Made by a program: the position numbers and the translations under genes | The notes under the pieces: generated by a model | Told to the model about the DNA's origin: nothing | Seen by the model: only the letters and a program-made list of their open reading frames with translations | Database searches by the model: none | Assembly: GCA_002429115.1 (NCBI GenBank) | Contig: DIYS01000071.1 | Span: 1-44,809, forward strand | Length of the DNA stretch: 44,809 bases | Source of the DNA: Saccharicrinis sp. UBA6048 | Lineage (GTDB): Bacteria > Bacteroidota > Bacteroidia > Bacteroidales > Marinilabiliaceae | Direction of reading: 5' to 3' | In this document: positions 26,056 to 34,369 of the stretch, piece by piece | Layout of the letters: every line of letters starts with the position of its first letter | How positions within the stretch are numbered: position 1 is the first letter of the stretch

Positions 26056-26407
26056 TTTTAATGGCTTCGTTTGAATACAGTAGTGTAAATGTTTTGTTGG
26101 TGAGGGTTTAACATTCGTTTTTTAATATTTTAAAATAACGCAGAGACGCAAAGGCACAAAGGGAATTGTATTAACATTAACCATATGACCTGCTCTGCCA
26201 GTGCATGAATACTCATCAAGGCTCATTATTAAGTATTAAATGATAAAGAGCGCACAGAGTTAAATCCTTGCGGATTTGATAGATTGGCACAAAAATCACA
26301 TTATTAATAAACTCCGTGTCTTCATGACTCCGTGTTGTATTTTTAAGCTTTGAATCGAATTACTAACGAACTATTATTAACTTGCAAACTCTTCTAAATA
26401 ATCACAA
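26056..26407. other. Intergenic region with repeat-like words, no gene
   Basis: A 352-base gap between the YitT gene and the M23 peptidase. It holds AACGCAGAGACGCAAAGG at 26137-26154, a small AAATCC-TTGC-GGATTT hairpin at 26262-26277, and CTCCGTGTCTTCATGACTCC from 26312. These phrases resemble known intergenic repeats of Bacteroidota. No coding frame or promoter is supported. Confidence 0.4.
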
Positions 26408-27679
26408 ATGACCAAAAAGAAAATATTTATAATACTGGCTGTTGTTTTGATCTTAGCACCAGTAATTTATTTTGGAATACATCGATATAAACACCCGGTT
26501 TCTCCGGTAACTAGCGAAACGCTCGATTCGCTGGAGGTGATTGAGATACCGGAACCAGAGTTGTTATATGGTTTGCCTGTCGATTCATTTGCGATAGAAG
26601 AGTTTAAAATTAAACGCAATCAGTTTTTGGCCGATGTGTTTTTAAAGGCCGATGTTGACTATCCTACCATAAATACCATTGTGGAGAAAATGAAACCGGT
26701 ATTTGATGTTCGCAAGATAAAAGTAGGGAATCGCTATACCTTATTTTATAGTCAGGATAGTATTAAATCCCTAAATCATTTTGTTTACGCAATAGACAAT
26801 ACGGATTACGTGGTGGTATCTTTAAAGGATTCGATACAGGTATATCGCGATGTTAAAGAAACACGCAATGTGTTGAAGTCAGCAACCGGTGTTATTAACT
26901 CATCACTGTGGGTAACGATGAAGGAAAATGACATCAACCCACTGTTGGCCATTGAGCTATCAGAGATCTTTGCCTGGACGGTTGACTTCTTTGGAATTGA
27001 GAAAGGCGATAACTTCAAGGTTTATTACGATGAAATGTTTGTGGATAGCACCAGTATTGGAATTGGGAAAGTGCATTCGGCTGTTTTTCACCATCGTGGG
27101 CGCGATTATTATGCCTTTAACTACCAGGAGGATAGTGTCTGGAATTTCTTTGATGAAGAAGGGCAGAGTTTGCGAAAAGCTTTTTTGAAAGCACCATTGA
27201 AGTTTTCGCGTATCAGCAGTCGTTTTTCAAACAGTCGCCTGCATCCTGTATTGAAAATTTACAAACCTCACCATGGTATTGACTATGCAGCGCCTACGGG
27301 TACACCTGTGTATGCATTGGGAGATGGCCGTGTGATTGCAAGAGCCTACCAAAAGCGTGGAGGGGGTAATTATTTAAAGATTAAGCACAACAGTGTTTAT
27401 ACAACTGTATATATGCACCTGCATGGTTTTGCTAAGGGAATAACAAAAGGCACACATGTTCGTCAAGGGCAGTTAATTGGTTATGTGGGTTCCACAGGTT
27501 TATCAACAGGGCCACATCTTGATTTCAGAGTGTATAAAAATGGTTCGCCGGTGGATCCTTTAAAAATAGATGCACCGCCAGTCAATCCGGTAAAAGAAGA
27601 GAATATCGTTGATTACAGGCAGTTTATTCAACCTCTGAAATTCCAGTTGGATAGTTTATCACTTCCGGTGAATGACTAA
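26408..27679 (+). CDS. M23 family peptidoglycan endopeptidase (LytM domain), membrane-anchored
   Basis: A 423-residue periplasmic protein held by an N-terminal hydrophobic segment (residues 6-24). A long middle region (about 60-270) resembles the OapA/LysM-like part of DD-metalloendopeptidases. The LytM zinc peptidase domain occupies about 275-395: KPHHGIDYAAPTGTPVYALGDG with the HxxxD metal ligands near 289/293, then YMHLHGF, GQLIGYVGSTGLSTGPHLDFRVYKNG with the HLD motif. All zinc and catalytic positions are present. It likely cuts peptidoglycan cross-links during growth or division, which is the family role. It is not obviously in an operon; a long hairpin repeat lies downstream. Confidence 0.9.
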   Translation: MTKKKIFIILAVVLILAPVIYFGIHRYKHPVSPVTSETLDSLEVIEIPEPELLYGLPVDSFAIEEFKIKRNQFLADVFLKADVDYPTINTIVEKMKPVFDVRKIKVGNRYTLFYSQDSIKSLNHFVYAIDNTDYVVVSLKDSIQVYRDVKETRNVLKSATGVINSSLWVTMKENDINPLLAIELSEIFAWTVDFFGIEKGDNFKVYYDEMFVDSTSIGIGKVHSAVFHHRGRDYYAFNYQEDSVWNFFDEEGQSLRKAFLKAPLKFSRISSRFSNSRLHPVLKIYKPHHGIDYAAPTGTPVYALGDGRVIARAYQKRGGGNYLKIKHNSVYTTVYMHLHGFAKGITKGTHVRQGQLIGYVGSTGLSTGPHLDFRVYKNGSPVDPLKIDAPPVNPVKEENIVDYRQFIQPLKFQLDSLSLPVND

Positions 27680-27748
27680 TAAGAGATATAAATGGACATG
27701 CCGCATAAGTAAGAAATAATCACATAAGAGACACAAATCGTAAGTATT

Positions 27749-27806
27749 ACCACAAAGCCACCAAGGTTCTAAGTTTCTTTCTTAGTGTTCTTGGTGGCTT
27801 TGTGGT
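27749..27806. repeat. Long hairpin repeat after the M23 gene
   Basis: ACCACAAAGCCACCAAG at 27749-27765 is mirrored perfectly by CTTGGTGGCTTTGTGGT at 27790-27806, with an inner CTAAG/CTTAG stem. It matches the 'ccaccaaggcactaag...cttagtgtcttggtgg' repeats seen between many Bacteroidota genes (from memory). It may serve as a 3' hairpin for the M23 transcript. Confidence 0.7.
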
Positions 27807-27820
27807 GATCATATAGATAT

Positions 27821-27840
27821 TTTATCTTTTAAAAGATAAA
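27821..27840. repeat. Perfect 20-bp palindrome
   Basis: TTTATCTTTTAAAAGATAAA is a perfect palindrome 15 bases after the hairpin repeat and 69 bases beyond the stop of purN. It could be a protein-binding site or a weak terminator for purN. Confidence 0.45.
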
Positions 27841-27908
27841 TGTTTCGCTATGCATTAAAAAACTTTTGAAACAGTTCCTTTCTTTATGATAGTATGGATT
27901 TAATCGTA

Positions 27909-28478
27909 TTACTCTGACAGTAATAACTTTTCAATTGCCAAAGGAAAGTATTTATACTCCAACTCGTGCACTTTGGCGGCAACATCATCAGCCGTGTCAG
28001 TATTTAATACGGTACATTTCTCCTGGCAGATCACGTTACCTTCATCGTATTTCTCGTTTACATAGTGAATGGTGATTCCCGACTCACTGTCCTTGTTGTC
28101 CACTACAGCCTCATGAACGCGCTGTCCGTACATGCCTTTGCCGCCATGTTTTGGCAGTAATGCCGGATGGATGTTAATGATTCTATTTGGGAAGGCTGCA
28201 ACATATTCCTTTGGTACCAGCCATAAAAAACCGGCTAGCACAATTAAATCCGGATTAATGACCTTTAAATCATCTAATACTGTCTGTTTTTCTCTGAAAT
28301 CATTTCGACTGAAAATCTCACATGCGATGCCTAATTTCTTACATCGATCTATAACATAGGCATTTGGGTTGTTTGTGTATACCTTTGTAATTTCGACCGA
28401 AGATGTCTTCTGAAAATATTTAACAATGTTTTCTACATTTGATCCGGAGCCAGATGCAAACAGGACTATCTTTTTCAT
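27909..28478 (-). CDS. purN: Phosphoribosylglycinamide formyltransferase
   Basis: A 189-residue enzyme of purine synthesis that moves a formyl group from 10-formyltetrahydrofolate to GAR. The frame is open from 28523, but the ATG at 28476-28478 (MKKIVLFASGSGSNVENIVKYF) matches the family start and gives the phosphate-binding GSGSN loop. Catalytic residues are visible in NIHPALLPKHGGKGMYG (Asn and His) and in DSESGITIHYVNEKYDEGNVI (Asp). Length is typical of the stand-alone PurN. It is a single gene, divergent from acpP. Confidence 0.95.
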   Translation of the reverse strand: MKKIVLFASGSGSNVENIVKYFQKTSSVEITKVYTNNPNAYVIDRCKKLGIACEIFSRNDFREKQTVLDDLKVINPDLIVLAGFLWLVPKEYVAAFPNRIINIHPALLPKHGGKGMYGQRVHEAVVDNKDSESGITIHYVNEKYDEGNVICQEKCTVLNTDTADDVAAKVHELEYKYFPLAIEKLLLSE

Positions 28479-28520
28479 TTTCTTGTATTTGCGTGTTTGG
28501 AAAGTGATAAAAATCAATGG

Positions 28521-28528
28521 CAAAAATA
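28521..28528 (-). promoter_or_regulatory. TAnnTTTG promoter element for purN
   Basis: On the minus strand TATTTTTG followed by CC, 42 bases upstream of the purN ATG. Confidence 0.5.
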
Positions 28529-28568
28529 GCTAAAAACGACCATGAAATGTCATTTTTCTTACACGAAG

Positions 28569-28600
28569 TTTGAATTATTATCCACAAATGTATTTCTTTG
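28569..28600 (+). promoter_or_regulatory. Putative promoter of acpP-fabF-rnc
   Basis: TTTG at 28569-28572 and TTTCTTTG at 28593-28600 are separated by 20 bases, the arrangement of the Bacteroidota -33/-7 promoter; the second box differs from TAnnTTTG at one position. The predicted leader to the acpP ATG at 28652 is about 45 bases. Confidence 0.5.
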
Positions 28601-28651
28601 CAAAGTTGTTTAAGAACATTTTATTAGTATTAATTTAAAAAAACTAGAGCT

Positions 28652-28888
28652 ATGTCAGACGTTGCATCAAGAGTAAAAGCAATTATCGTAGACAAATTAG
28701 GAGTTGACGAGACTGAAGTTACTCCAGAAGCAAGCTTCACTAATGACTTAGGAGCTGATTCACTTGACACTGTAGAGTTAATCATGGAATTCGAAAAAGA
28801 ATTCAATATTGCTATTCCAGACGATCAGGCTGAGAATATCGGTACTGTAGGTGACGCAATCGCTTACATCGAAGAAAACGCAAAGTAA
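28652..28888 (+). CDS. acpP: Acyl carrier protein
   Basis: A 78-residue acidic four-helix protein that carries growing fatty-acyl chains on a phosphopantetheine arm. The attachment motif is GADSLDTVELIMEFEKEF with Ser37. It ends YIEENAK. fabF begins 28 bases downstream, as in most bacteria, so acpP, fabF and probably rnc form one operon. A Bacteroidota-type promoter lies upstream. Confidence 0.98.
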   Translation: MSDVASRVKAIIVDKLGVDETEVTPEASFTNDLGADSLDTVELIMEFEKEFNIAIPDDQAENIGTVGDAIAYIEENAK

Positions 28889-28916
28889 GAAACTGTAGGA
28901 TACTTTAAAAGTAGTT

Positions 28917-30164
28917 ATGGAGTTAAAAAGAGTAGTTGTTACGGGGCTTGGAGCCATCACTCCGCTAGGTAATACCGCAAAGGAAACCTGGACCAATATG
29001 GTAAATGGAGTAAGTGGTGCTGCACCTATTACTCATTTTGATGCCACTAAGTTTAAAACACAGTTTGCTTGTGAAGTTAAGGGCTATGATCCAAAAGACC
29101 ATTTTGATCGAAAAGAAGTGCGTACTTTGGATATATTTGCTCAATATGCAATCGTTGCTGCCAATGAGGCTATTGCAGATGCAAAGCTTGACTCAGAAGA
29201 TATCGATACCAATATGGTGGGTGTTATCTGGGGAGCAGGAATCGGAGGTATAAACACTTTCCAGGCTGAAGTTGAAGGTTATACAAAAGGGGATGGAACG
29301 CCACGTTTCAATCCTTTTTTCATTCCGAAAATGATCGCTGATATTGCGCCAGGACATATTTCTATGAAATATGGCTTCCGTGGGCCAAACTTCGGTACTA
29401 TTTCGGCATGTGCATCATCAACTAATGCTATTGCCGATGCGTATAATTTAATTCGTTTAGGTAAAGCAAATGCGTTTGTAACAGGTGGTTCAGAAGCTGC
29501 TATTAATGAGGCCGGTTTGGGTGGATTTAGTAGTATGAAGGCTGTATCAACCCGTAATGACGATCCTAAGACAGCCTCTCGTCCATTCGATAAAGGACGT
29601 GACGGTTTTGTGATGGGTGAAGGTGGTGCTTCAATTATTCTTGAAGAATATGAGCACGCCAAAGCTCGCGGTGCACACATCTACTGTGAAATAGTAGGTG
29701 CGGGTATGACTGCTGATGCACATCACTTAACTGCACCTCATCCTGAAGGACTAGGAGCTAAGAGAGTAATGCAAGGTGCTTTGTCAGATAATGGTATTGA
29801 CCCAACTGAAGTAGATTATATCAATGTACACGGTACTTCTACTCCGCTTGGTGATGTTGCAGAAACGAAAGCCATTAAAGAGGTTTTTGGTGAGCATGCC
29901 TATAAGTTGAACATCAGTTCAACAAAATCTATGACAGGACACTTACTTGGTGCTGCCGGTGCTGTTGAGGCAATGGCATGTATCATGGCAATTAAAGATG
30001 GGGTTGTACCTCCAACAATTAACCACTTTGAAGACGATCCAGAACTTGACAATGCGCTGAATTTGACTTTTAATGAAGCGCAGAAGAGAGACGTTAAAGT
30101 GGCGTTATCCAATACATTTGGATTTGGTGGTCACAATGCATCTGTTGTATTTAAAGCATTGTAG
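28917..30164 (+). CDS. fabF: 3-oxoacyl-ACP synthase II
   Basis: A 415-residue condensing enzyme that elongates acyl-ACP with malonyl-ACP. The thiolase-fold triad is complete: nucleophile Cys165 in TISACASSTNAI, His305 in INVHGTSTPLGD and His342 in SMTGHLLGAAGAVE, with Lys337. The N-terminus RVVVTGLGAITPLGNT and the C-terminal SNTFGFGGHNASVVF are typical. It follows acpP by 28 bases; rnc starts 7 bases after its stop if the GTG start is used. Confidence 0.97.
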   Translation: MELKRVVVTGLGAITPLGNTAKETWTNMVNGVSGAAPITHFDATKFKTQFACEVKGYDPKDHFDRKEVRTLDIFAQYAIVAANEAIADAKLDSEDIDTNMVGVIWGAGIGGINTFQAEVEGYTKGDGTPRFNPFFIPKMIADIAPGHISMKYGFRGPNFGTISACASSTNAIADAYNLIRLGKANAFVTGGSEAAINEAGLGGFSSMKAVSTRNDDPKTASRPFDKGRDGFVMGEGGASIILEEYEHAKARGAHIYCEIVGAGMTADAHHLTAPHPEGLGAKRVMQGALSDNGIDPTEVDYINVHGTSTPLGDVAETKAIKEVFGEHAYKLNISSTKSMTGHLLGAAGAVEAMACIMAIKDGVVPPTINHFEDDPELDNALNLTFNEAQKRDVKVALSNTFGFGGHNASVVFKAL

Positions 30165-30171
30165 AAAAGCT

Positions 30172-30900
30172 GTGATTAAACCGCTTTTGCACATTATAAA
30201 ACTTTTCCCTTTTCGGAGGGAAAAGTTTTATAGTTTTATCAGGAAAGGAACAGGTGTACGTCCGTACAACCTGGAAATATACCGTCAGGCTTTTGTTCAT
30301 AAATCGGCAATGGTTAAGGATGACCAGGGGCGATTTGTAAATAATGAGCGTCTTGAGTTTTTAGGAGATGCCATGTTAGGTGCCGTTGTTGCTGACGAAC
30401 TGTATAAACGCTTCCCAAAGAAGAATGAGGGTTTTCTGACTAAAACACGATCACGCATCGTAAACAGGTCGCTACTGAATAATATTGCTCTTAACATGGG
30501 ACTGGGAAATTGGGTGAAGGCGCAATCAAAAATTGATATAGCCAATACCAGTATTCTTGGTGATGCCCTGGAAGCATTAATCGGTGCTATTTATGTCGAT
30601 CGTGGCTATAAAACCTGTGAGCGCTTTATCCTGAAAGTAATTATCGATCAACACATCGATATTAAGAAAGTAGCGCGCAAGGATACTAACTATAAGTCGT
30701 TATTAATCGAGTGGGGACAAAAGCATAAACAAAGCGTTCATTTTATTACCGAAGAGAAGCATTCAGAAGATTTAGTACCTACATTTTTATCACGGGCCGC
30801 AGTTAATGGTGAAGAAGTGGGAAAAGGTGAAGGATTCTCAAAAAAAGAAGCCCAGCAGAATGCCGCTAAACTGGCAATCAAGACATTAAAAGAGTGTTAA
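30172..30900 (+). CDS. rnc: Ribonuclease III
   Basis: A 242-residue double-strand-specific endoribonuclease acting on rRNA precursors and structured mRNAs. The RNase III signature NERLEFLGDAMLG (about 58-70) and the second acidic cluster LGDALEALIGAIYVDRG supply the metal ligands; a dsRNA-binding domain ends the protein (TNYKSLLIEWGQKHKQ to GFSKKEAQQNAAKLAIKTL). The frame is open from 30073 within fabF, but no ATG follows the fabF stop. The GTG at 30172 (MIKPLLHIIKLF) gives an N-terminus like that of Bacteroidota relatives and is preferred; ATG 30136, overlapping fabF, is the alternative. A perfect hairpin lies inside codons 9-20. It shares the acpP-fabF operon. Confidence 0.92.
   Translation: MIKPLLHIIKLFPFRREKFYSFIRKGTGVRPYNLEIYRQAFVHKSAMVKDDQGRFVNNERLEFLGDAMLGAVVADELYKRFPKKNEGFLTKTRSRIVNRSLLNNIALNMGLGNWVKAQSKIDIANTSILGDALEALIGAIYVDRGYKTCERFILKVIIDQHIDIKKVARKDTNYKSLLIEWGQKHKQSVHFITEEKHSEDLVPTFLSRAAVNGEEVGKGEGFSKKEAQQNAAKLAIKTLKEC
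30196..30231 (+). promoter_or_regulatory. Perfect hairpin inside the start of rnc
   Basis: ATAAAACTTTTCCCT (30196-30210) pairs without mismatch with AGGGAAAAGTTTTAT (30217-30231) around a TTTCGG loop; one more A-T pair can be added. It is followed by AGTTTTATC. It lies after the fabF stop and within the rnc coding start, so it could be an attenuator or an RNase III cleavage site for autoregulation. Confidence 0.6.
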
Positions 30901-30980
30901 TCGTATAACTATAATTGCCTTGTTGACAGAAAATTGCTGTTAATTAATGTTAATTGGGTCATTTAATACTTCTAGCCTGC

Positions 30981-30988
30981 TATTTTTG
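30981..30988 (+). promoter_or_regulatory. TAnnTTTG element at the rprX start
   Basis: TATTTTTG matches the -7 box perfectly but ends only four bases before the chosen ATG at 30993, so the predicted transcription start would fall at the start codon. Either the message is leaderless, or translation starts further in, or the box is fortuitous. Confidence 0.3.
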
Positions 30989-30992
30989 TTTC

Positions 30993-32573
30993 ATGAGTAA
31001 AAAGTTCATTCTTGGATTAACCATAACAATGGCCATCGCATTGGTGGGTATCACCTACATTCAGGCTATGTGGATTTTGAATGCCTCTAAAATCGAAGAA
31101 GAACAGTTTGATCAGTCTGTTCGTCAGGCACTGGGCGAAGTAATTAAAAAGTTGCAGCATGATGAAGATGTGACAATTGCGCAAAGCTCAGTTAATTATA
31201 GTCTCACTAATCCTAAGGTGCCAGCCCGGCTGAGAAACGAGAACAAATACTTTAAAGGTAAAGAGCAATCAGCTGAAGAGAATAACTGGACAGAATCCAG
31301 TTTTGAATTGAACTTTAATTATTCAGCAGGTATCTATAGTCTATCTCAATACCAGAACGACTCACTGGTAACCACTTTTCAGGGGCGTACAAGTCTTACA
31401 AATTTCGAGCCGACAGATCCTTTCACCGGGGCTATGTCGGCGATACAAAATGATATGCGCCGTCGTATCGAGCGCCAACAGCAAGCGTATGCAAAAACCT
31501 TGTTGCAGGACGAACCGGTAGAAAACAGGATTGATAAGTATCGCTTAGAGCAATATATATTCGAGGCACTGAAGAGAAAAGGGATTCTTAATCCACATGA
31601 GGTTGCTATAGTAAACTCAAAAGGGAAAGTGGTTTATAAAACAGAGCATTTTGATATTGATAAAGGCGATGATATTTACCAGGAGCTTCTCTTTCCTGAA
31701 GATACCTATACGCAGGCCAACTATTTGAAACTGCACTTCGATCAAAAACCAAATCCAATTTTGGAATCTTTAGGATTGGTTATTCCTTCCGCGGTTTTTA
31801 CGCTCATCGTTATTTTACTCTCTATTGTGACAATCATTGTAATTGTTCGTCAGAAACGACTGGATCAGATCAAGAATGATTTTATTAATAACATGACGCA
31901 TGAGTTTAAAACGCCAATATCCACCATTTCCCTGGCATCGCAAATGCTGAAAGATGGATCGGTAGCGAAAACACCCAAAACATTACAACATATTTCAGGC
32001 GTTATACAAGATGAAAGCAAACGCTTAAGTTTCCAGGTGGAGAAAGTTCTTCAAATGGCCATCTTTGAAAAAGGAAAGTCAGGCCTTAAATTAAAAATGT
32101 TGGATGTAAATGATCTGATTCATCACGTAACAAACAACTTTCGCATTAAAGTAGAGAATCAACAGGGAAAAATAATTGAGCGACTTGAAGCAAAAAGTAG
32201 TATTATTACGGTGGATGAGGTGCATTTTACAAATGTAATTTATAACTTGCTCGACAACGCCGTTAAATACAGGAAAGGGGCTCCTGTTCTTTACGTAAAA
32301 ACATGGAATAAGAACAATGGAATAGTCATTTCTGTTAAAGATAATGGCATGGGTATATCAAAGGATAACCTGAAACGAATATTTGAAAAATTTTATCGCG
32401 TACCTACTGGTAATGTTCACGACGTAAAAGGTTTTGGTTTAGGACTGGCTTACGTTAAAAAGATTGTAGACGATCATGATGGACAGATATCGGTAGAAAG
32501 CGAAGTTGATGTTGGCACAAAATTTGACATTTTCCTACCTCTAAAATCACAAAAGAATGGAAAAAGAATATAA
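30993..32573 (+). CDS. rprX: Sensor histidine kinase, RprX-like
   Basis: A 526-residue inner-membrane sensor kinase. Two membrane segments (about 5-29 and 261-287) enclose a roughly 230-residue periplasmic sensing domain. No HAMP domain is evident between the second segment and the H-box NDFINNMTHEFKTPISTISLA with phospho-acceptor His303. The ATPase domain has the N-box VIYNLLDNAVKYRKG, G1 VKDNGMGIS and G2 GFGLGLAYVKKIV. The ATG at 30993 gives a full first membrane helix; the open frame upstream lacks family features. It overlaps the response regulator by 17 bases, marking a two-component pair like RprXY of Bacteroides. The signal is not known from sequence. Confidence 0.88.
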   Translation: MSKKFILGLTITMAIALVGITYIQAMWILNASKIEEEQFDQSVRQALGEVIKKLQHDEDVTIAQSSVNYSLTNPKVPARLRNENKYFKGKEQSAEENNWTESSFELNFNYSAGIYSLSQYQNDSLVTTFQGRTSLTNFEPTDPFTGAMSAIQNDMRRRIERQQQAYAKTLLQDEPVENRIDKYRLEQYIFEALKRKGILNPHEVAIVNSKGKVVYKTEHFDIDKGDDIYQELLFPEDTYTQANYLKLHFDQKPNPILESLGLVIPSAVFTLIVILLSIVTIIVIVRQKRLDQIKNDFINNMTHEFKTPISTISLASQMLKDGSVAKTPKTLQHISGVIQDESKRLSFQVEKVLQMAIFEKGKSGLKLKMLDVNDLIHHVTNNFRIKVENQQGKIIERLEAKSSIITVDEVHFTNVIYNLLDNAVKYRKGAPVLYVKTWNKNNGIVISVKDNGMGISKDNLKRIFEKFYRVPTGNVHDVKGFGLGLAYVKKIVDDHDGQISVESEVDVGTKFDIFLPLKSQKNGKRI

Positions 32574-33240
32574 AATACTCCTAACCGAAGATGATGAAAA
32601 TTTAGGAATGCTTCTTCGAGAGTACCTACAAGCTAAAGGTTTTAAAACAGATTTATTACCTGATGGCGAAGAAGGTTATAAAGCATTTATGGCAGATAAA
32701 TACGACATCTGTATTTTGGATGTGATGATGCCTAAGAAAGATGGTTTTTCTTTAGCAAAAGACATTCGTATGGTTAATACTGAGGTGCCAATTATTTTCC
32801 TGACAGCAAAATCGTTGAAGGAAGATATCTTCGAAGGTTTTAAGATAGGTGCTGATGATTACCTGACTAAGCCTTTTAGTATGGAAGAATTATTGTTCCG
32901 TATCGAAGCAATCTTACGAAGAACTAAAGGTGGTAATGCTGCTCAGGAATTTTATCAACTTGGAAAATACAAGTTTGATACACAAAAGCAGCAGTTGCTC
33001 GAAGGTGATAATACCATTAAATTAACGACCAAAGAATCAGAGCTATTAAAGTTGCTTTGTACGAATGCCAATAAGGTATTGGAACGTAACTTTGCCCTTA
33101 AAACAATTTGGGTAGATGATAACTACTTCAATGCACGAAGCATGGATGTTTATATCACGAAATTGCGCAAGCACCTGAAGGATGAGCCAAGTGTTGAGAT
33201 TATCAATGTACATGGTAAGGGCTATAAGCTGGTGATGTGA
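32557..33240 (+). CDS. rprY: Response regulator RprY (OmpR family)
   Basis: A 227-residue DNA-binding regulator. The receiver domain (1-120) has the acidic cluster TEDDENLGMLLREYLQAKGF, phospho-acceptor Asp55 in CILDVMMPKKDGF and Lys in FLTAKSLKED. The winged-helix domain (about 130-227) ends TKLRKHLKDEPSVEIINVHGKGYKL. The N-terminal part is very close to RprY sequences of Bacteroides and Porphyromonas as I remember them, where RprY affects stress and primary metabolism genes. Its ATG lies inside the end of the kinase gene, so the two are translated together. A terminator follows. Confidence 0.92.
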   Translation: MEKEYKILLTEDDENLGMLLREYLQAKGFKTDLLPDGEEGYKAFMADKYDICILDVMMPKKDGFSLAKDIRMVNTEVPIIFLTAKSLKEDIFEGFKIGADDYLTKPFSMEELLFRIEAILRRTKGGNAAQEFYQLGKYKFDTQKQQLLEGDNTIKLTTKESELLKLLCTNANKVLERNFALKTIWVDDNYFNARSMDVYITKLRKHLKDEPSVEIINVHGKGYKLVM

Positions 33241-33262
33241 TAATGAATGATATTAAGATATT

Positions 33263-33295
33263 GAGCCGTTTAACTTGTGTTAAGCGGCTTTTTTG
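33263..33295 (+). terminator. Intrinsic terminator after rprY
   Basis: AGCCGTTTAA (33264-33273) and TTAAGCGGCT (33280-33289) form a 10-bp stem with one G-U pair and a CTTGTG loop, followed by a T-run. It lies 23 bases after the rprY stop. Confidence 0.85.
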
Positions 33296-33309
33296 TCGAA
33301 TGACTTTAC

Positions 33310-33317
33310 TAATTTTG
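33310..33317 (+). promoter_or_regulatory. TAnnTTTG promoter element for the GSCFA gene
   Basis: TAATTTTG ends 16 bases before the ATG at 33334, directly after the rprY terminator. Confidence 0.6.
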
Positions 33318-33333
33318 GTAGAAAGATAAGGTG

Positions 33334-34320
33334 ATGGATAATTTTAGGACAGAAGTACAAGTGCAGGATGCAACTAAAAAGATGCATTACGATGCGCACT
33401 TGTTGTTTATTGGTAGTTGCTTTGCCACAAATATTGGCAGTTTCTTTAAAGAGCAGTGCCTGAATGCAGACGTGAATCCGTTTGGTGTATTATACAATCC
33501 CTTGTCCATTGCCAATTCACTGGAGCGACTTATTAGTAGAGATGAATTCACCAATGATGAAGTGTTTTCTAATAATGGTGCTTACCATTCTTTCTTCCAC
33601 CATAGTAGTTTCAACCATACAGACAAATACTTCTTTCTCGAAAATGTTAATCAGCAATTAGCCGCGGCAGCTAATTTTCTGCAGAAAGCTGATTATATCG
33701 TTATTACATTTGGGTCAGCCTGGGTGTATCAACATAAAGAATTGAATCAGATTGTATCGAACTGTCATAAATATCCGGCAAATATTTTTAAACGGTACAT
33801 GATTGGCGTACAGGATATTGTTGAGCGATACTCCAGCCTATTGCAGCAGTTAAAACAAGTAAACGATCAACTTAAGTTTATTTTCACCGTAAGTCCGGTA
33901 CGACATTGGAAAGATGGTGCCCATGGTAATCAGTTGAGTAAATCAACTTTGCTCTTGGCCATAGATCAATTAAAGCGAGATTTTACTGATGTAGAATACT
34001 TTCCGGCTTATGAGATTTTATTAGATGAGTTGCGCGATTACCGATTTTTTGCCGATGATATGCTGCACCCGTCTGATCTGGCGGTTGAATATATCCGAAA
34101 GAAGTTTGTGAATGCCTATTTTGATGTTGAAGCAATGACCATTTTAAAACGACTTACTGCATTAAGTAAAGCAAGTTTGCATCGTCCTTTTAATGTAGAT
34201 TCCGCTTCGCACCAGCACTTTGTTTCGAAGCAACTGAATAAGATACAAGCATTCCAAAATCAGTACCCACTAATTGATGCGACACCACTAAAAGAAAGCT
34301 TTGAAAAACAATTGAAATAA
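33334..34320 (+). CDS. GSCFA-domain protein (SGNH-like hydrolase fold)
   Basis: A 328-residue cytoplasmic protein with the family-naming motif GSCFATNIG (about residues 28-36) carrying the presumed Ser/Cys of block I, then NPFGVLYNPLSIANSLERL, VITFGSAWVY, FTVSPVRHWKDGAHGNQLSKS and ADDMLHPSDLAVEYI, where the Asp-x-x-His pair would complete an SGNH-type site. The family occurs in many Bacteroidota as a conserved protein of unknown substrate; hydrolase activity is inferred from the fold. GTG at 33331 directly precedes the ATG; the ATG is chosen. It is monocistronic, with its own promoter and a shared terminator with gcvH. Confidence 0.88.
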   Translation: MDNFRTEVQVQDATKKMHYDAHLLFIGSCFATNIGSFFKEQCLNADVNPFGVLYNPLSIANSLERLISRDEFTNDEVFSNNGAYHSFFHHSSFNHTDKYFFLENVNQQLAAAANFLQKADYIVITFGSAWVYQHKELNQIVSNCHKYPANIFKRYMIGVQDIVERYSSLLQQLKQVNDQLKFIFTVSPVRHWKDGAHGNQLSKSTLLLAIDQLKRDFTDVEYFPAYEILLDELRDYRFFADDMLHPSDLAVEYIRKKFVNAYFDVEAMTILKRLTALSKASLHRPFNVDSASHQHFVSKQLNKIQAFQNQYPLIDATPLKESFEKQLK

Positions 34321-34321
34321 A

Positions 34322-34348
34322 AAAAGCGACCTGAATCAGATCGCTTTA
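34322..34348. terminator. Bidirectional terminator between GSCFA gene and gcvH
   Basis: AAAGCGA (34323-34329) and TCGCTTT (34341-34347), with an inner CTG/CAG pair and an AAT loop, separate the convergent genes. A-rich and T-rich flanks serve both strands. Confidence 0.75.
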
Positions 34349-34369
34349 TATTTCTTCAGTGATGGTTAA

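Noticed and set aside
29279..29680. 133-residue minus-strand frame inside fabF
   Set aside because: Antisense to the catalytic core of fabF; Ser/Ala/Pro-rich reverse reading with no motif.
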